A stretch of 64,000 nucleotides of DNA from assembly GCF_017569225.1 (NCBI RefSeq), contig NZ_CP071868.1:4331129-4395128 (forward strand), in the 5' to 3' direction. Below the pieces are notes generated by a model that was given only the letters and a program-made list of their open reading frames with translations, was not told the DNA's origin and did not search any database. The first letter of the stretch is position 1; each line of letters starts with the position of its first letter. This document shows, piece after piece, positions 1 through 7,641 of this stretch. A program made the translations under genes and the position numbers. Source of the DNA: Pengzhenrongella sicca (GTDB taxonomy: Bacteria > Actinomycetota > Actinomycetes > Actinomycetales > Cellulomonadaceae).

Positions 1-495
1 GACTGGGCCGCCGATGTCACCGGCGCCTTCCTGCGCGCGCAGGTGCTCGCGGGCGCGAGCGCCGTGCAGCTGTTCGACTCATGGGCCGGCGCGCTCTCGG
101 CCGCCGACTACGTCGCGCACGCGGCGCCCGCGAGCGCGCGTGCCCTCGCCCAGGTCGCCGACCTCGGGGTCAAGGTCGTGCACTTCGGCACCGGGACCGA
201 GCACCTGCTGACGGCGATGCGCGAGGTGGGCGCCGACGTCGTCGGCATCGACTACCGCACGCCGCTCGACCACGCCAACCGGCTGCTCGGCGGCGCGGTC
301 CCGCTGCAAGGCAACCTCGATCCCGCGCTGCTCGCCGCGCCGTGGGACGTGCTCGAAGCGCACGTGCGCGACGTCGTCGGGCGCGGGTCCTGGGCCCCCG
401 CGCACGTCGTCAACCTCGGCCACGGCGTGCCGCCGGGCACTGACCCCGGCGTCCTGACCCGGGTCGTCGAGCTCGTGCACCGGCTCGGCCACTGA
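1..495 (+). CDS. hemE: Uroporphyrinogen decarboxylase, C-terminal part
   Basis: Cytoplasmic haem enzyme that removes the four acetate carboxyls of uroporphyrinogen III to give coproporphyrinogen III. The frame is open from base 1, so only the last 164 residues (a little under half of a ~350-residue protein) are present and the start lies left of the window. The fragment shows the C-terminal half of the barrel: QLFDSWAG, a HFGTGT strand, GNLDP and the NLGHGVPPGTDP signature of HemE. Its TGA ends one base before the GTG of the next haem gene, so the two are almost certainly co-transcribed. No frameshift is visible in the part present. Confidence 0.95.
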   Translation, partial: DWAADVTGAFLRAQVLAGASAVQLFDSWAGALSAADYVAHAAPASARALAQVADLGVKVVHFGTGTEHLLTAMREVGADVVGIDYRTPLDHANRLLGGAVPLQGNLDPALLAAPWDVLEAHVRDVVGRGSWAPAHVVNLGHGVPPGTDPGVLTRVVELVHRLGH

Positions 496-496
496 G

Positions 497-1948
497 GTGG
501 ACGACGCACCGGACGTCCTCGTGATCGGCGGCGGCATCGCGGGCCTCGTGGCCGCGCGCGAGCTGGCCGTGGCCGGGCTGCGCCCGATCGTGCTCGAGGC
601 GTGGCAGCGCCCGGGCGGCGCCGTGGGGCGGCACACGGTCGCGGGCCTGCAGCTCGATGCGGGCGCGGAGTCGTTCGCGACGCGCGGCGGGACGGTCGCC
701 GCCCTCGTCGGCGAGCTCGGCCTGGGCGCCGCGATCGCCGCGCCGGCGCGCCGGGGCGCGTGGGTGCAGCTCCCCGGCCGGGCCGGCACGCTGCCGCGCA
801 CCGGCCTGCTCGGCATCCCGGCGCACCCGTGGGCGTCCGACGTCCGGCGCACGATCGGCGTCGCCGGCGCGCTGCGCGCGAGCGTGGACCGGTGGCTGCC
901 CGCCGCGGTCGGCGCCACGGGTCGCGACGGCTCGCCCGCGAGCCTCGCCCACCTTGTCGCCACCCGGATGGGCCGCCGGGTGCTCGACCGCCTCGTCACC
1001 CCGGTCGTCGCCGGCATCCACGCGGCCGACCCGGGCGACCTCGACGTCGAGTCGGTGGCCCCCGGGCTGCGGGCCGCGCTGGCCGCCCGCGGCTCGCTCG
1101 GCGCGGCCGTCGGCTCGCTGCGTGCGCTCGCCCCGGCCGGCGCGGCCGTCGCCGGCCTGACCGGCGGCATGTTCACGCTCGTCGACGCCCTGGTGGCCGA
1201 CGTCCGCGCGCGCGGCGGACGCGTCGAGGCGCACGCGCGCGTCGTCGCGATCGACCGGGCGCCGACCGCCGACGCCGCGGCCTGGGTCGTGCGGATCGCG
1301 GCCAGCCCGGCGGGTCCCGGCCGCGACGCCCGCCCGGAGCGCGTCCTGACGGCGGCCGGCGTCGTGCTCGCGCTGCCCGGCCCGGCGGCCGCCGAGCTGC
1401 TCGCGCCGCACCTGCCGGCGCTCGAGCGCGCGCGACCCGACCCTGGCGCCGACGTCGTGCTCGCGACCCTCGTGCTCGACGCGCCCGCGCTCGACCGCGC
1501 GCCCCGCGGCACCGGCGTGCTGGTCGCGCCCGGGGTCGCCGGCGTGCGGGCCCGGGCGCTCACCCACGCGAGCGCCAAGTGGGCCTGGCTCGCCGCCGCC
1601 GCGGGTCCGGGCCGGCACGTGCTGCGCCTGTCCTACGGCGCCGCGGCCGCACCGCTCACACCCGACGAGCTCACGGCGCTCGCGCTGCGCGACGCCGCGA
1701 CGCTGCTCGGCGTGCCGCTCGACGCCGCCCAGGTGATCGCGTCGGCTCGCGTGCGCTGGTCGCAGTCGCTGCCGCAGCCGAGCGCCGCGCACCGCGCGAC
1801 GGTGGAGGCGACCCGCGTGGGCGCGGGCGGGCTGGCGGGCCTCGAGGTCTGCGGGGCCTGGCTCGCGGGCAACGGGCTCGCGGCCGTGGTCGCGGACGCG
1901 CGGGCGGCCGGCCGGCGCCTCGCGGAAAGCTCGCACAATGCCCACTAG
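497..1948 (+). CDS. hemY: Protoporphyrinogen/coproporphyrinogen oxidase (HemY type)
   Basis: FAD-dependent oxidase of 483 residues. In Actinobacteria this family usually oxidises coproporphyrinogen III to coproporphyrin III in the coproporphyrin branch (family knowledge). The FAD dinucleotide fold GGGIAGL is at residues 11-17, followed by the ribose-binding Glu in VLEAWQRPGG and GAESFATRG near residue 55. The C-terminal FAD segment GAWLAGNGLAAVVADAR closes the protein. The GTG start is one base after the hemE stop, which suggests translational coupling; no strong ribosome binding site is seen. No hemH or hemQ is present in this window, so the last steps of the pathway must be encoded elsewhere. 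Confidence 0.9.
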   Translation: MDDAPDVLVIGGGIAGLVAARELAVAGLRPIVLEAWQRPGGAVGRHTVAGLQLDAGAESFATRGGTVAALVGELGLGAAIAAPARRGAWVQLPGRAGTLPRTGLLGIPAHPWASDVRRTIGVAGALRASVDRWLPAAVGATGRDGSPASLAHLVATRMGRRVLDRLVTPVVAGIHAADPGDLDVESVAPGLRAALAARGSLGAAVGSLRALAPAGAAVAGLTGGMFTLVDALVADVRARGGRVEAHARVVAIDRAPTADAAAWVVRIAASPAGPGRDARPERVLTAAGVVLALPGPAAAELLAPHLPALERARPDPGADVVLATLVLDAPALDRAPRGTGVLVAPGVAGVRARALTHASAKWAWLAAAAGPGRHVLRLSYGAAAAPLTPDELTALALRDAATLLGVPLDAAQVIASARVRWSQSLPQPSAAHRATVEATRVGAGGLAGLEVCGAWLAGNGLAAVVADARAAGRRLAESSHNAH

Positions 1949-2115
1949 CCGTTCCTGACAATGCGTCACGAACATTCATGGCGTACGCCCAGAAAATCCG
2001 CTCCCGGCGCACCGGCACACGCGAGGTGACATTCCGTCAGGTCGAGGGTTGTGGTGCAGATCACCCTGCGGCCACACCTTTCGACATCCCCGCGCCGGGC
2101 GCGCAGACTGACCCC

Positions 2116-3120
2116 ATGCCGCCCCCCGCCCCGCTCGCCATCCGGGTGGGGACACGGGCGAGCGCGCTCGCGCTGACGCAGACCGGGCACGTCGCCGCGG
2201 TGCTCGAGGCGGCGCCCGGGCTGTCCGCCGAGCTCGTGCGCATCACGACCGACGGCGACCGCCTCACCGGGTCGCTCGTCGCGCTCGGCGGCACCGGCGT
2301 GTTCGTCACGGCGCTGCGCGACGCGCTGCTGGATGGCCGCTGCGACGTCGCGGTGCACTCGCTCAAGGACCTTCCGACCGGTGCCGCCGCCGGGCTCGTG
2401 ATCGCCGCGATTCCCGAGCGGGCCGACCCACGCGACGCGCTGTGCGCGCGGGACGGACTGACCCTCGCCGAGCTCCCGGCGGGCGCCCGGGTCGGCACCG
2501 GCTCGCCACGCCGCGCCGCCCAGCTGCTCGCGGCCCGGCCGGACCTGGCCGTCGTCGACATCCGCGGCAACGTCGACACCCGCCTGCGCCGCGTCGCGCC
2601 GGGCGACCTCGACGCCGTCGTGCTCGCCGCCGCCGGCCTGGCCCGGCTCGGCCGGCTCGCCGCCGCGACCGAGCTGCTCGACCCCGCCGTCATGTCCCCC
2701 GCCCCCGGCCAGGGCGCGCTGGCCGTCGAGGCCCGGGCCGCGGACGCGACCGGCGCCGGGGACACAGGCCCGCGCTCGGCGCTTGCGCGGGCGCTCGCCG
2801 CGCTCGACCACGCGCCCTCGCGCCTGGCGGTCACCGCGGAGCGCGCGCTGCTGGCGCGGCTCGAGGCCGGCTGCGCCGCGCCGGTCGGGGTGCACGCGCG
2901 CGCCACGGCCGCGGGGCTCGTGCTCGAGGCCGTGGTCTGCCGGCCCGACGGCGGCGCCCAGCTGCGCCGCAGCCGCACCGCCGCGCTGCCGCCCGAGGTG
3001 CCGACGGACGGGTCCGTGGTCGCGGCCCGCCTCGCGGCCGCGCACGCGCTCGGGGTCGAGCTCGCCGACGTGCTGCTGGCGAGCGGCGCGGCCGCCCTGG
3101 CCGGGCTCGGAACCCGATGA
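2116..3120 (+). CDS. hemC: Porphobilinogen deaminase (hydroxymethylbilane synthase)
   Basis: Joins four porphobilinogen molecules into hydroxymethylbilane. The 334-residue protein begins [16 protein letters not shown], the usual HemC start, and carries the dipyrromethane-cofactor cysteine at residue 253 in [20 protein letters not shown] and [13 protein letters not shown] are also typical. The 167-base gap after hemY breaks the haem block into two likely transcription units; the ATG has little room for a ribosome binding site, so a leaderless or short-leader transcript is possible. The stop overlaps the next start as ATGA. Confidence 0.96.
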   Translation: MPPPAPLAIRVGTRASALALTQTGHVAAVLEAAPGLSAELVRITTDGDRLTGSLVALGGTGVFVTALRDALLDGRCDVAVHSLKDLPTGAAAGLVIAAIPERADPRDALCARDGLTLAELPAGARVGTGSPRRAAQLLAARPDLAVVDIRGNVDTRLRRVAPGDLDAVVLAAAGLARLGRLAAATELLDPAVMSPAPGQGALAVEARAADATGAGDTGPRSALARALAALDHAPSRLAVTAERALLARLEAGCAAPVGVHARATAAGLVLEAVVCRPDGGAQLRRSRTAALPPEVPTDGSVVAARLAAAHALGVELADVLLASGAAALAGLGTR

Positions 3121-4001
3121 CCGGGCCGGCCACGCCCCGGCCGCTCGAGGGGCTCGGCGTCTTCGTCCCGCGGACCCCGGCCCGCGGCGCCGCCCTGCTC
3201 GCGGCACTGCGCGCCGCCGGGGCCGACCCCGTCGCGGCGCCGCTGATCACCATCGGAGCGCCGGCGGACCCCGAACCGATGGACGCGGCGATCGCCCTGC
3301 TCGCGGGTGGCGGCTACGGCTGGGTCGCGGTCACGAGCACCTTCGCGGTCGACGGGCTCCAGGACGCCGCCTACCGCCGGGGGCTCACGCTCGGGCGCCT
3401 GGTCGAGGACGGCCGGGCCGCGCGGCCCGGAAGCACCCTCGTGGCCGCGGTCGGCGACGCGACAGCGGCGGCGCTCGCCCGCGCCGGCGTGTCGGCGGAC
3501 TTCATCCCCGCGACCGAGCAGTCCGCGCGCGGCATGCTCGCCGACTGGCCGTCCGCCGCCCCGGCCGCGCCGACGGACGGCGCCGTGCTGCTCCCGCAGA
3601 GCGACCTCGCCGAGCCCGACCTCGCCGCCGGGCTCGCCGCGCGCGGCTGGCGTCCGCAGGCCGTCGTGGCGTACACGAACAGCGCCGCGCCGGCCCTGCC
3701 GGCTGCGCTCGTCGCCGACCTGGCGTCGGGCCGGCTGCCCGCGATCGTGCTCACCTCCGGCAGCGCCGCGCGCCGGCTCGCCGAGCAGGTCGCCGTTCCC
3801 GCGTCGACCCTCGTGTGCTGCATCGGGCCCCGCACCGCGCAGGTCGCGGCGGGCCTGGGGCTGGCCGTCTCCGCGGTCGCGAGCCACCCGAACCCGGACG
3901 CGGTCGTCGCAGCCCTCAGCGCCGCCGTCGGCCGCCGCGGACCCGACCCCGGCGCCGGCCCCGAACCCACCCCCACCGCACCGCCCACCACCCCGAGGTG
4001 A
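3117..4001 (+). CDS. hemD: Uroporphyrinogen-III synthase
   Basis: Cyclises hydroxymethylbilane to uroporphyrinogen III with inversion of ring D. The 294-residue protein is poorly conserved, as the family generally is, but has the two-lobed layout: [29 protein letters not shown] at the start and [11 protein letters not shown] and [15 protein letters not shown] in the second lobe. It starts inside the hemC stop (ATGA) and ends six bases before hemB, so it is translationally coupled in the hemC-hemD-hemB-hemL unit. The identification rests on position as much as on sequence. The last 25 residues are a Pro-rich tail of no evident function. Confidence 0.88.
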   Translation: MTGPATPRPLEGLGVFVPRTPARGAALLAALRAAGADPVAAPLITIGAPADPEPMDAAIALLAGGGYGWVAVTSTFAVDGLQDAAYRRGLTLGRLVEDGRAARPGSTLVAAVGDATAAALARAGVSADFIPATEQSARGMLADWPSAAPAAPTDGAVLLPQSDLAEPDLAAGLAARGWRPQAVVAYTNSAAPALPAALVADLASGRLPAIVLTSGSAARRLAEQVAVPASTLVCCIGPRTAQVAAGLGLAVSAVASHPNPDAVVAALSAAVGRRGPDPGAGPEPTPTAPPTTPR

Positions 4002-4006
4002 CCTGC

Positions 4007-5035
4007 ATGAACCCGCAAGACCCCGCTGTGCACCGCCCTGACCAGCGCGACCGCCCGCGCCGGCTGCGCTCGAGCGCCGCCGTGCGAGCCCTGGCGACCG
4101 AGACGCGCGTGCACCCCGGCGACCTCGTGCTGCCGCTGTTCGTCAAGGAAGGGCTGACCGAGCCCCGCCCGATCGCGTCGATGCCGGGCGTCGTCCAGCA
4201 CTCGCGCGCGAGCCTGCGCGCCGCGGTCGAGGCGGCCGCCGACGCCGGGCTCGCCGGCGTGATGCTGTTCGGAGTCCCGCTGGTGCGCGACGCCGTCGGC
4301 TCGGGCGCGACCGACCCGGCCGGGATCCTCAACCTCGCGATCGCCGACGCCGTCGACGCCGCGCGCGGCCGGCTCGTCGTGATGGCCGACCTGTGCCTCG
4401 ACGAGTTCACCGACCACGGCCACTGCGGCGTGCTGCGCACCGCACCCGACGGCACCGTCGTCGTCGACAACGACGCGACGCTCGAGCGCTACACCGCGCT
4501 GGCCCTCGTGCAGGCGCGCGCGGGCGCCCACCTCGTCGGGCTCAGCGGGATGATGGACCACCAGACCGCCGCGGTCCGGGACGCGCTCGACGCGGCCGGG
4601 TTCGCCGACGTGCTCGTGCTCGCATACGCGGCCAAGTACGCCTCGGCGTTCTACGGCCCGTTCCGCGAGGCGGTCGAGTCCACGCTCGAGGGCGACCGTC
4701 GGGCCTACCAGATGGACCCCGCCAACCGGCGCGAGGCCGCCCGGGAGGTCGCCGCCGACGTCGCCGAGGGGGCCGACGTCGTCATGGTCAAGCCCGCGCT
4801 CGCCTACCTCGACGTGCTCGCCGACGTCGCGGCGACGAGCCCCGTCCCGGTCGCCGCGTACCAGGTCTCGGGGGAGTACGCGATGATCGAGGCGGCCGCC
4901 GCGAACGGCTGGATCGACCGGCGCCGCGCCATCGAGGAGTCCGTGCTGAGCATCCGCCGCGCGGGCGCCGACCTCATCCTCACGTACTGGGCCACCGAGC
5001 TTGCCGGCTGGCTGACCGAAGGGACCACCCCGTGA
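4007..5035 (+). CDS. hemB: Delta-aminolevulinic acid dehydratase (porphobilinogen synthase)
   Basis: Condenses two 5-aminolevulinate molecules to porphobilinogen. The protein has 342 residues. The Schiff-base lysine is residue 262 in [10 protein letters not shown] and the second active-site lysine lies in [16 protein letters not shown]. The metal-site segment reads [14 protein letters not shown]: two of the three cysteines of the Zn enzyme remain and the middle one is Asp, the mixed type common in actinobacteria. The gene begins six bases after hemD and its stop overlaps the hemL start. Confidence 0.96.
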   Translation: MNPQDPAVHRPDQRDRPRRLRSSAAVRALATETRVHPGDLVLPLFVKEGLTEPRPIASMPGVVQHSRASLRAAVEAAADAGLAGVMLFGVPLVRDAVGSGATDPAGILNLAIADAVDAARGRLVVMADLCLDEFTDHGHCGVLRTAPDGTVVVDNDATLERYTALALVQARAGAHLVGLSGMMDHQTAAVRDALDAAGFADVLVLAYAAKYASAFYGPFREAVESTLEGDRRAYQMDPANRREAAREVAADVAEGADVVMVKPALAYLDVLADVAATSPVPVAAYQVSGEYAMIEAAAANGWIDRRRAIEESVLSIRRAGADLILTYWATELAGWLTEGTTP

Positions 5036-6411
5036 CCGACCCGACCACTCCGTCCGCGACCGCGACCGCCACCGCGACCGCCCCGGCCGCCGCGCCCCGC
5101 TCCGCCGAGCTGTTCGCGCGGGCCCGGGCGGCGCTGCCCGGCGGGGTGAACTCGCCCGTGCGCGCCTACGGGTCGGTCGGGGGGACCCCGCGCTTCCTCG
5201 TGTCCGCGCACGGCCCGTACGTCGTCGACGCCGACGGCCGCGAGTACGTCGACCTCGTGTGCTCGTGGGGCCCGGCGATCCTCGGGCACGCCCACCCCGC
5301 CGTCGTCGACGCCGTGCAGCGCGCCGCCGCGCGCGGGCTCTCGTTCGGGGCGCCGACACCGTCCGAGACCGAGCTCGCCGAGGAGATCCTGCGCCGGGTG
5401 CCCGCCGCCGAGCGGGTCCGGCTCGTCTCGACCGGCACCGAGGCGACGATGACCGCGGTCCGGCTCGCGCGCGGGATCACCGGCCGCGACCTCATCGTGA
5501 AGTTCGCCGGCTGCTACCACGGCCACGTGGACGGGCTGCTCGCGCAGGCCGGCTCCGGGGTCGCGACTCTCGCCCTGCCCGGCTCGGCCGGCGTCACCGC
5601 CGCGACCGCCGCGGAGACGATCGTGCTCCCCTACAACGACCTCGCCGCCGTCGAGGCGGCGTTCGCCGAGCGCGGCGACCGGATCGCGGCGGTCATCACC
5701 GAGGCGTCCCCGGCCAACATGGGCGTCGTCCCGCCGCTGCCGGGGTTCAACGCCGCCCTGGCCCGGATCGCCCACGCGCACGGCGCGCTGCTCATCCAGG
5801 ACGAGGTGCTCACCGGGTTCCGGGTGAGCCCGGCCGGCTGGTGGGGCCTGGAGGGCCGGGCGGAGGGCTGGGCGCCGGACCTGTTCGCGTTCGGCAAGGT
5901 GATCGGCGGCGGGCTGCCGGTCGCCGCGATCGCCGGCCCGGCCGCGCTCATGGACCAGCTCGCGCCGCTCGGGCCGGTCTACCAGGCCGGCACGCTCTCG
6001 GGGAACCCCGTCGCGACGGCCGCTGGCCTCGCGACCCTGCGCGCCGCCGACGCCGGCGTCTACGCGCGGATGGACGACGTCGCGGCCCAGCTCGGCGACG
6101 CCGTCTCGGCCGCGCTCTCGGCCGCGGGGGTCGCCCACGGCATCCAGCGCGCCGGCAGCCTGTTCAGCGTCATGTTCGGCGCCGACGCCGCCGCCGGGGT
6201 CCGCGACTACGCGGGCGCGCAGGCGCAGGAGACGTACCGGTACGCGCCGTTCTTCCACGCGATGCTCGCGGGCGGCGTCAACCTGCCGCCGTCCGTCTTC
6301 GAGGCCTGGTTCGTCAGCGCCGCGCACGACGACGCGGCGCTCGACCGCATCGTCGCGGCGCTCCCGGCCGCGGCCCGCGCGGCCGCCGCCGCGACCGCGC
6401 CGCGTGCGTAG
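5032..6411 (+). CDS. hemL: Glutamate-1-semialdehyde 2,1-aminomutase
   Basis: PLP enzyme that makes 5-aminolevulinate from glutamate-1-semialdehyde, so this organism uses the C5 pathway (the glutamyl-tRNA reductase gene is not in the window). The 459-residue protein has [11 protein letters not shown] near the start, the [13 protein letters not shown] phosphate-binding region and the PLP lysine at residue 289 in [10 protein letters not shown]. The GTG start overlaps the hemB stop (GTGA). The first ~24 residues are a Thr/Ala repeat (TATATAT) that looks like a low-complexity leader, so a later start cannot be excluded. It ends the haem operon. Confidence 0.96.
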   Translation: MTDPTTPSATATATATAPAAAPRSAELFARARAALPGGVNSPVRAYGSVGGTPRFLVSAHGPYVVDADGREYVDLVCSWGPAILGHAHPAVVDAVQRAAARGLSFGAPTPSETELAEEILRRVPAAERVRLVSTGTEATMTAVRLARGITGRDLIVKFAGCYHGHVDGLLAQAGSGVATLALPGSAGVTAATAAETIVLPYNDLAAVEAAFAERGDRIAAVITEASPANMGVVPPLPGFNAALARIAHAHGALLIQDEVLTGFRVSPAGWWGLEGRAEGWAPDLFAFGKVIGGGLPVAAIAGPAALMDQLAPLGPVYQAGTLSGNPVATAAGLATLRAADAGVYARMDDVAAQLGDAVSAALSAAGVAHGIQRAGSLFSVMFGADAAAGVRDYAGAQAQETYRYAPFFHAMLAGGVNLPPSVFEAWFVSAAHDDAALDRIVAALPAAARAAAAATAPRA

Positions 6412-6420
6412 GTTGGGCGC

Positions 6421-7242
6421 ATGTCCGCCGACTCCGACGTCCCCGCCGCTGCCACCCCCGCCGCGGCGCCGCCCCCGGGCCGGGGAGCCCTGCGCCGTCG
6501 CCTGACCGCCGAGGTGTGGATCGTGCTCGGGCTCTCGCTCGGGCAGTCGGGCGTGTACGCGATCGTCAACATCGTCGCGCGGCTGACGGCGGGGACCCCG
6601 CTCAAGGACCAGGCGACCACGCTCAACCCGAGCCTGTCCCCGCGGCCCTACCTCGACCTGACCTACCAGGTGCTGGGGATCGCGTTCGCGCTCGTGCCGG
6701 TCGCGCTCGCGCTCTACCTGCTGTCCGCCAACGGGCGCAGCGCGGTGCGGCGGCTCGGGCTGACCACGGCGCGGCCCCTGCGCGACCTGGGCGTCGGGGT
6801 CGGGCTCGCCGCGGCGATCGGCCTGCCCGGCCTCGCGCTCTACGCCGCCGGCCGCGCGCTCGGGATCACCGTCCAGGTGCAGGCCTCGGCGCTCAACGAC
6901 GCCTGGTGGACCATCCCGATCCTCATCCTCGCCGCGTTGCAGAACGCGCTGCTCGAGGAGGTGATCGCGGTCGGCTACCTGATGGAGCGGCTGCGCGAGC
7001 TGCGCTGGTCGACGCCCGCGACCCTGGCCGCGAGCGCCCTGCTGCGCGGCTCGTACCACCTCTACCAGGGCTACGGGGCGTTCGTAGGCAACGTCGTAAT
7101 GGGCGTCGTGTTCGCCGAGTACTTCCGGCGCACGCGCCGCGTCCTGCCGCTCGTCATCGCGCACACGCTGCTCGACATCGTCGCGTTCGTTGGCTATGCC
7201 CTGATCCCCGCGCACTGGCGCGCCGCGCTCGGCCTCAACTGA
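6421..7242 (+). CDS. CPBP-family intramembrane metalloprotease
   Basis: Integral membrane protein of 273 residues, predicted glutamic-type/CAAX-like protease (Abi family). Hydrophobic segments begin near residue 35. The family motifs are visible in order: a paired Glu (LLEEVIAVGYLMERL, about residues 178-192), a His in RGSYHLYQGYGAF, and HTLLD near residue 240, which together normally form the active site. The substrate is unknown; some relatives process peptides or act in bacteriocin immunity. It starts nine bases after hemL and may be read with the haem operon, but nothing suggests a haem role. Confidence 0.75.
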   Translation: MSADSDVPAAATPAAAPPPGRGALRRRLTAEVWIVLGLSLGQSGVYAIVNIVARLTAGTPLKDQATTLNPSLSPRPYLDLTYQVLGIAFALVPVALALYLLSANGRSAVRRLGLTTARPLRDLGVGVGLAAAIGLPGLALYAAGRALGITVQVQASALNDAWWTIPILILAALQNALLEEVIAVGYLMERLRELRWSTPATLAASALLRGSYHLYQGYGAFVGNVVMGVVFAEYFRRTRRVLPLVIAHTLLDIVAFVGYALIPAHWRAALGLN

Positions 7243-7293
7243 GCCGGGCGCCGGGCGCCAGCCCATCGCCGAGCATCGGCGCCGCGCTGGGCG

Positions 7294-7524
7294 TCAGCCC
7301 CGACCGAACCGCGTGCCGCCGTACTTGTGGTGGACCGCCTGCCTGCTGACGCCGAGCATGATCGCGATCGCCGCCCACGAGACGCCGCCCACGCGCGCGC
7401 GGCGCACCGCTAGCTCCTCGCGCCGGTCCACCTCGCGACGCAGCTCGGCGAGCGCCGCGAGCGCGCCCAGCGGATCGTCGTCGTCCGCCCGTTGTGCCAG
7501 TGCGCTCAACGTGATCTCCTCCAT
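7294..7524 (-). CDS. Small helix-turn-helix DNA-binding protein
   Basis: Protein of 76 residues: an acidic/coiled N-terminal half (LGALAALAELRREVDRREEL) followed by an HTH, WAAIAIMLGVSRQAVHHKYG, near the C-terminus. It resembles small Sis/Trfb-like or AsnC-type HTH modules in actinobacteria that carry no effector domain. It is divergent from the large flippase-like gene, and the 117-base gap contains two matching palindromes (7564-7579 and 7591-7608), so it is probably a local autoregulator and may control the neighbour. The family name is not certain; the DNA-binding role is inferred from the HTH. Confidence 0.7.
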   Translation of the reverse strand: MEEITLSALAQRADDDDPLGALAALAELRREVDRREELAVRRARVGGVSWAAIAIMLGVSRQAVHHKYGGTRFGRG

Positions 7525-7563
7525 CCGTCCGTGCCCCGCTCTGCGCCCGTCGGGCCCTCGGAT

Positions 7564-7579
7564 GTCAATCTAGATTGAC
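7564..7579. promoter_or_regulatory. Perfect palindrome, probable HTH-protein operator 1
   Basis: GTCAATCTAGATTGAC is a perfect 16-base palindrome, much richer in A+T than its surroundings, in the gap between the divergent HTH gene and the flippase-like gene. The second palindrome 28 bases away (centre to centre) shares the GTCAAT and TTGAC arms. A repressor binding both sites could block both promoters. Confidence 0.7.
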
Positions 7580-7590
7580 GATCGGTAGGG

Positions 7591-7608
7591 TGTCAATCCA
7601 TGTTGACA
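7591..7608. promoter_or_regulatory. Palindrome overlapping a -35-like TTGACA, probable operator 2
   Basis: TGTCAATCCATGTTGACA has perfect six-base outer arms (TGTCAA/TTGACA). Its right arm is also a consensus -35 hexamer; TAGACT at 7630-7635 is a candidate -10 although the spacer (21 bases) is long. The -10 is only six bases from the ATG at 7642, which would give an almost leaderless mRNA for the flippase-like gene. Confidence 0.65.
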
Positions 7609-7641
7609 CTCGGAACCCCGTCCCCGACCTAGACTCCCCCC

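Noticed and set aside
601..2115. Plus-strand frame open from within hemY into hemC
   Set aside because: Arg/Pro-rich shadow of hemY; the HemC signature starts at 2116 and nothing upstream resembles a domain.
7243..7293. Terminator between the CPBP and HTH genes
   Set aside because: Short complementary pieces exist (CGCCGA/TCGGCG, CCAGCCC/GGGCG) but no stem is long or regular enough to call.
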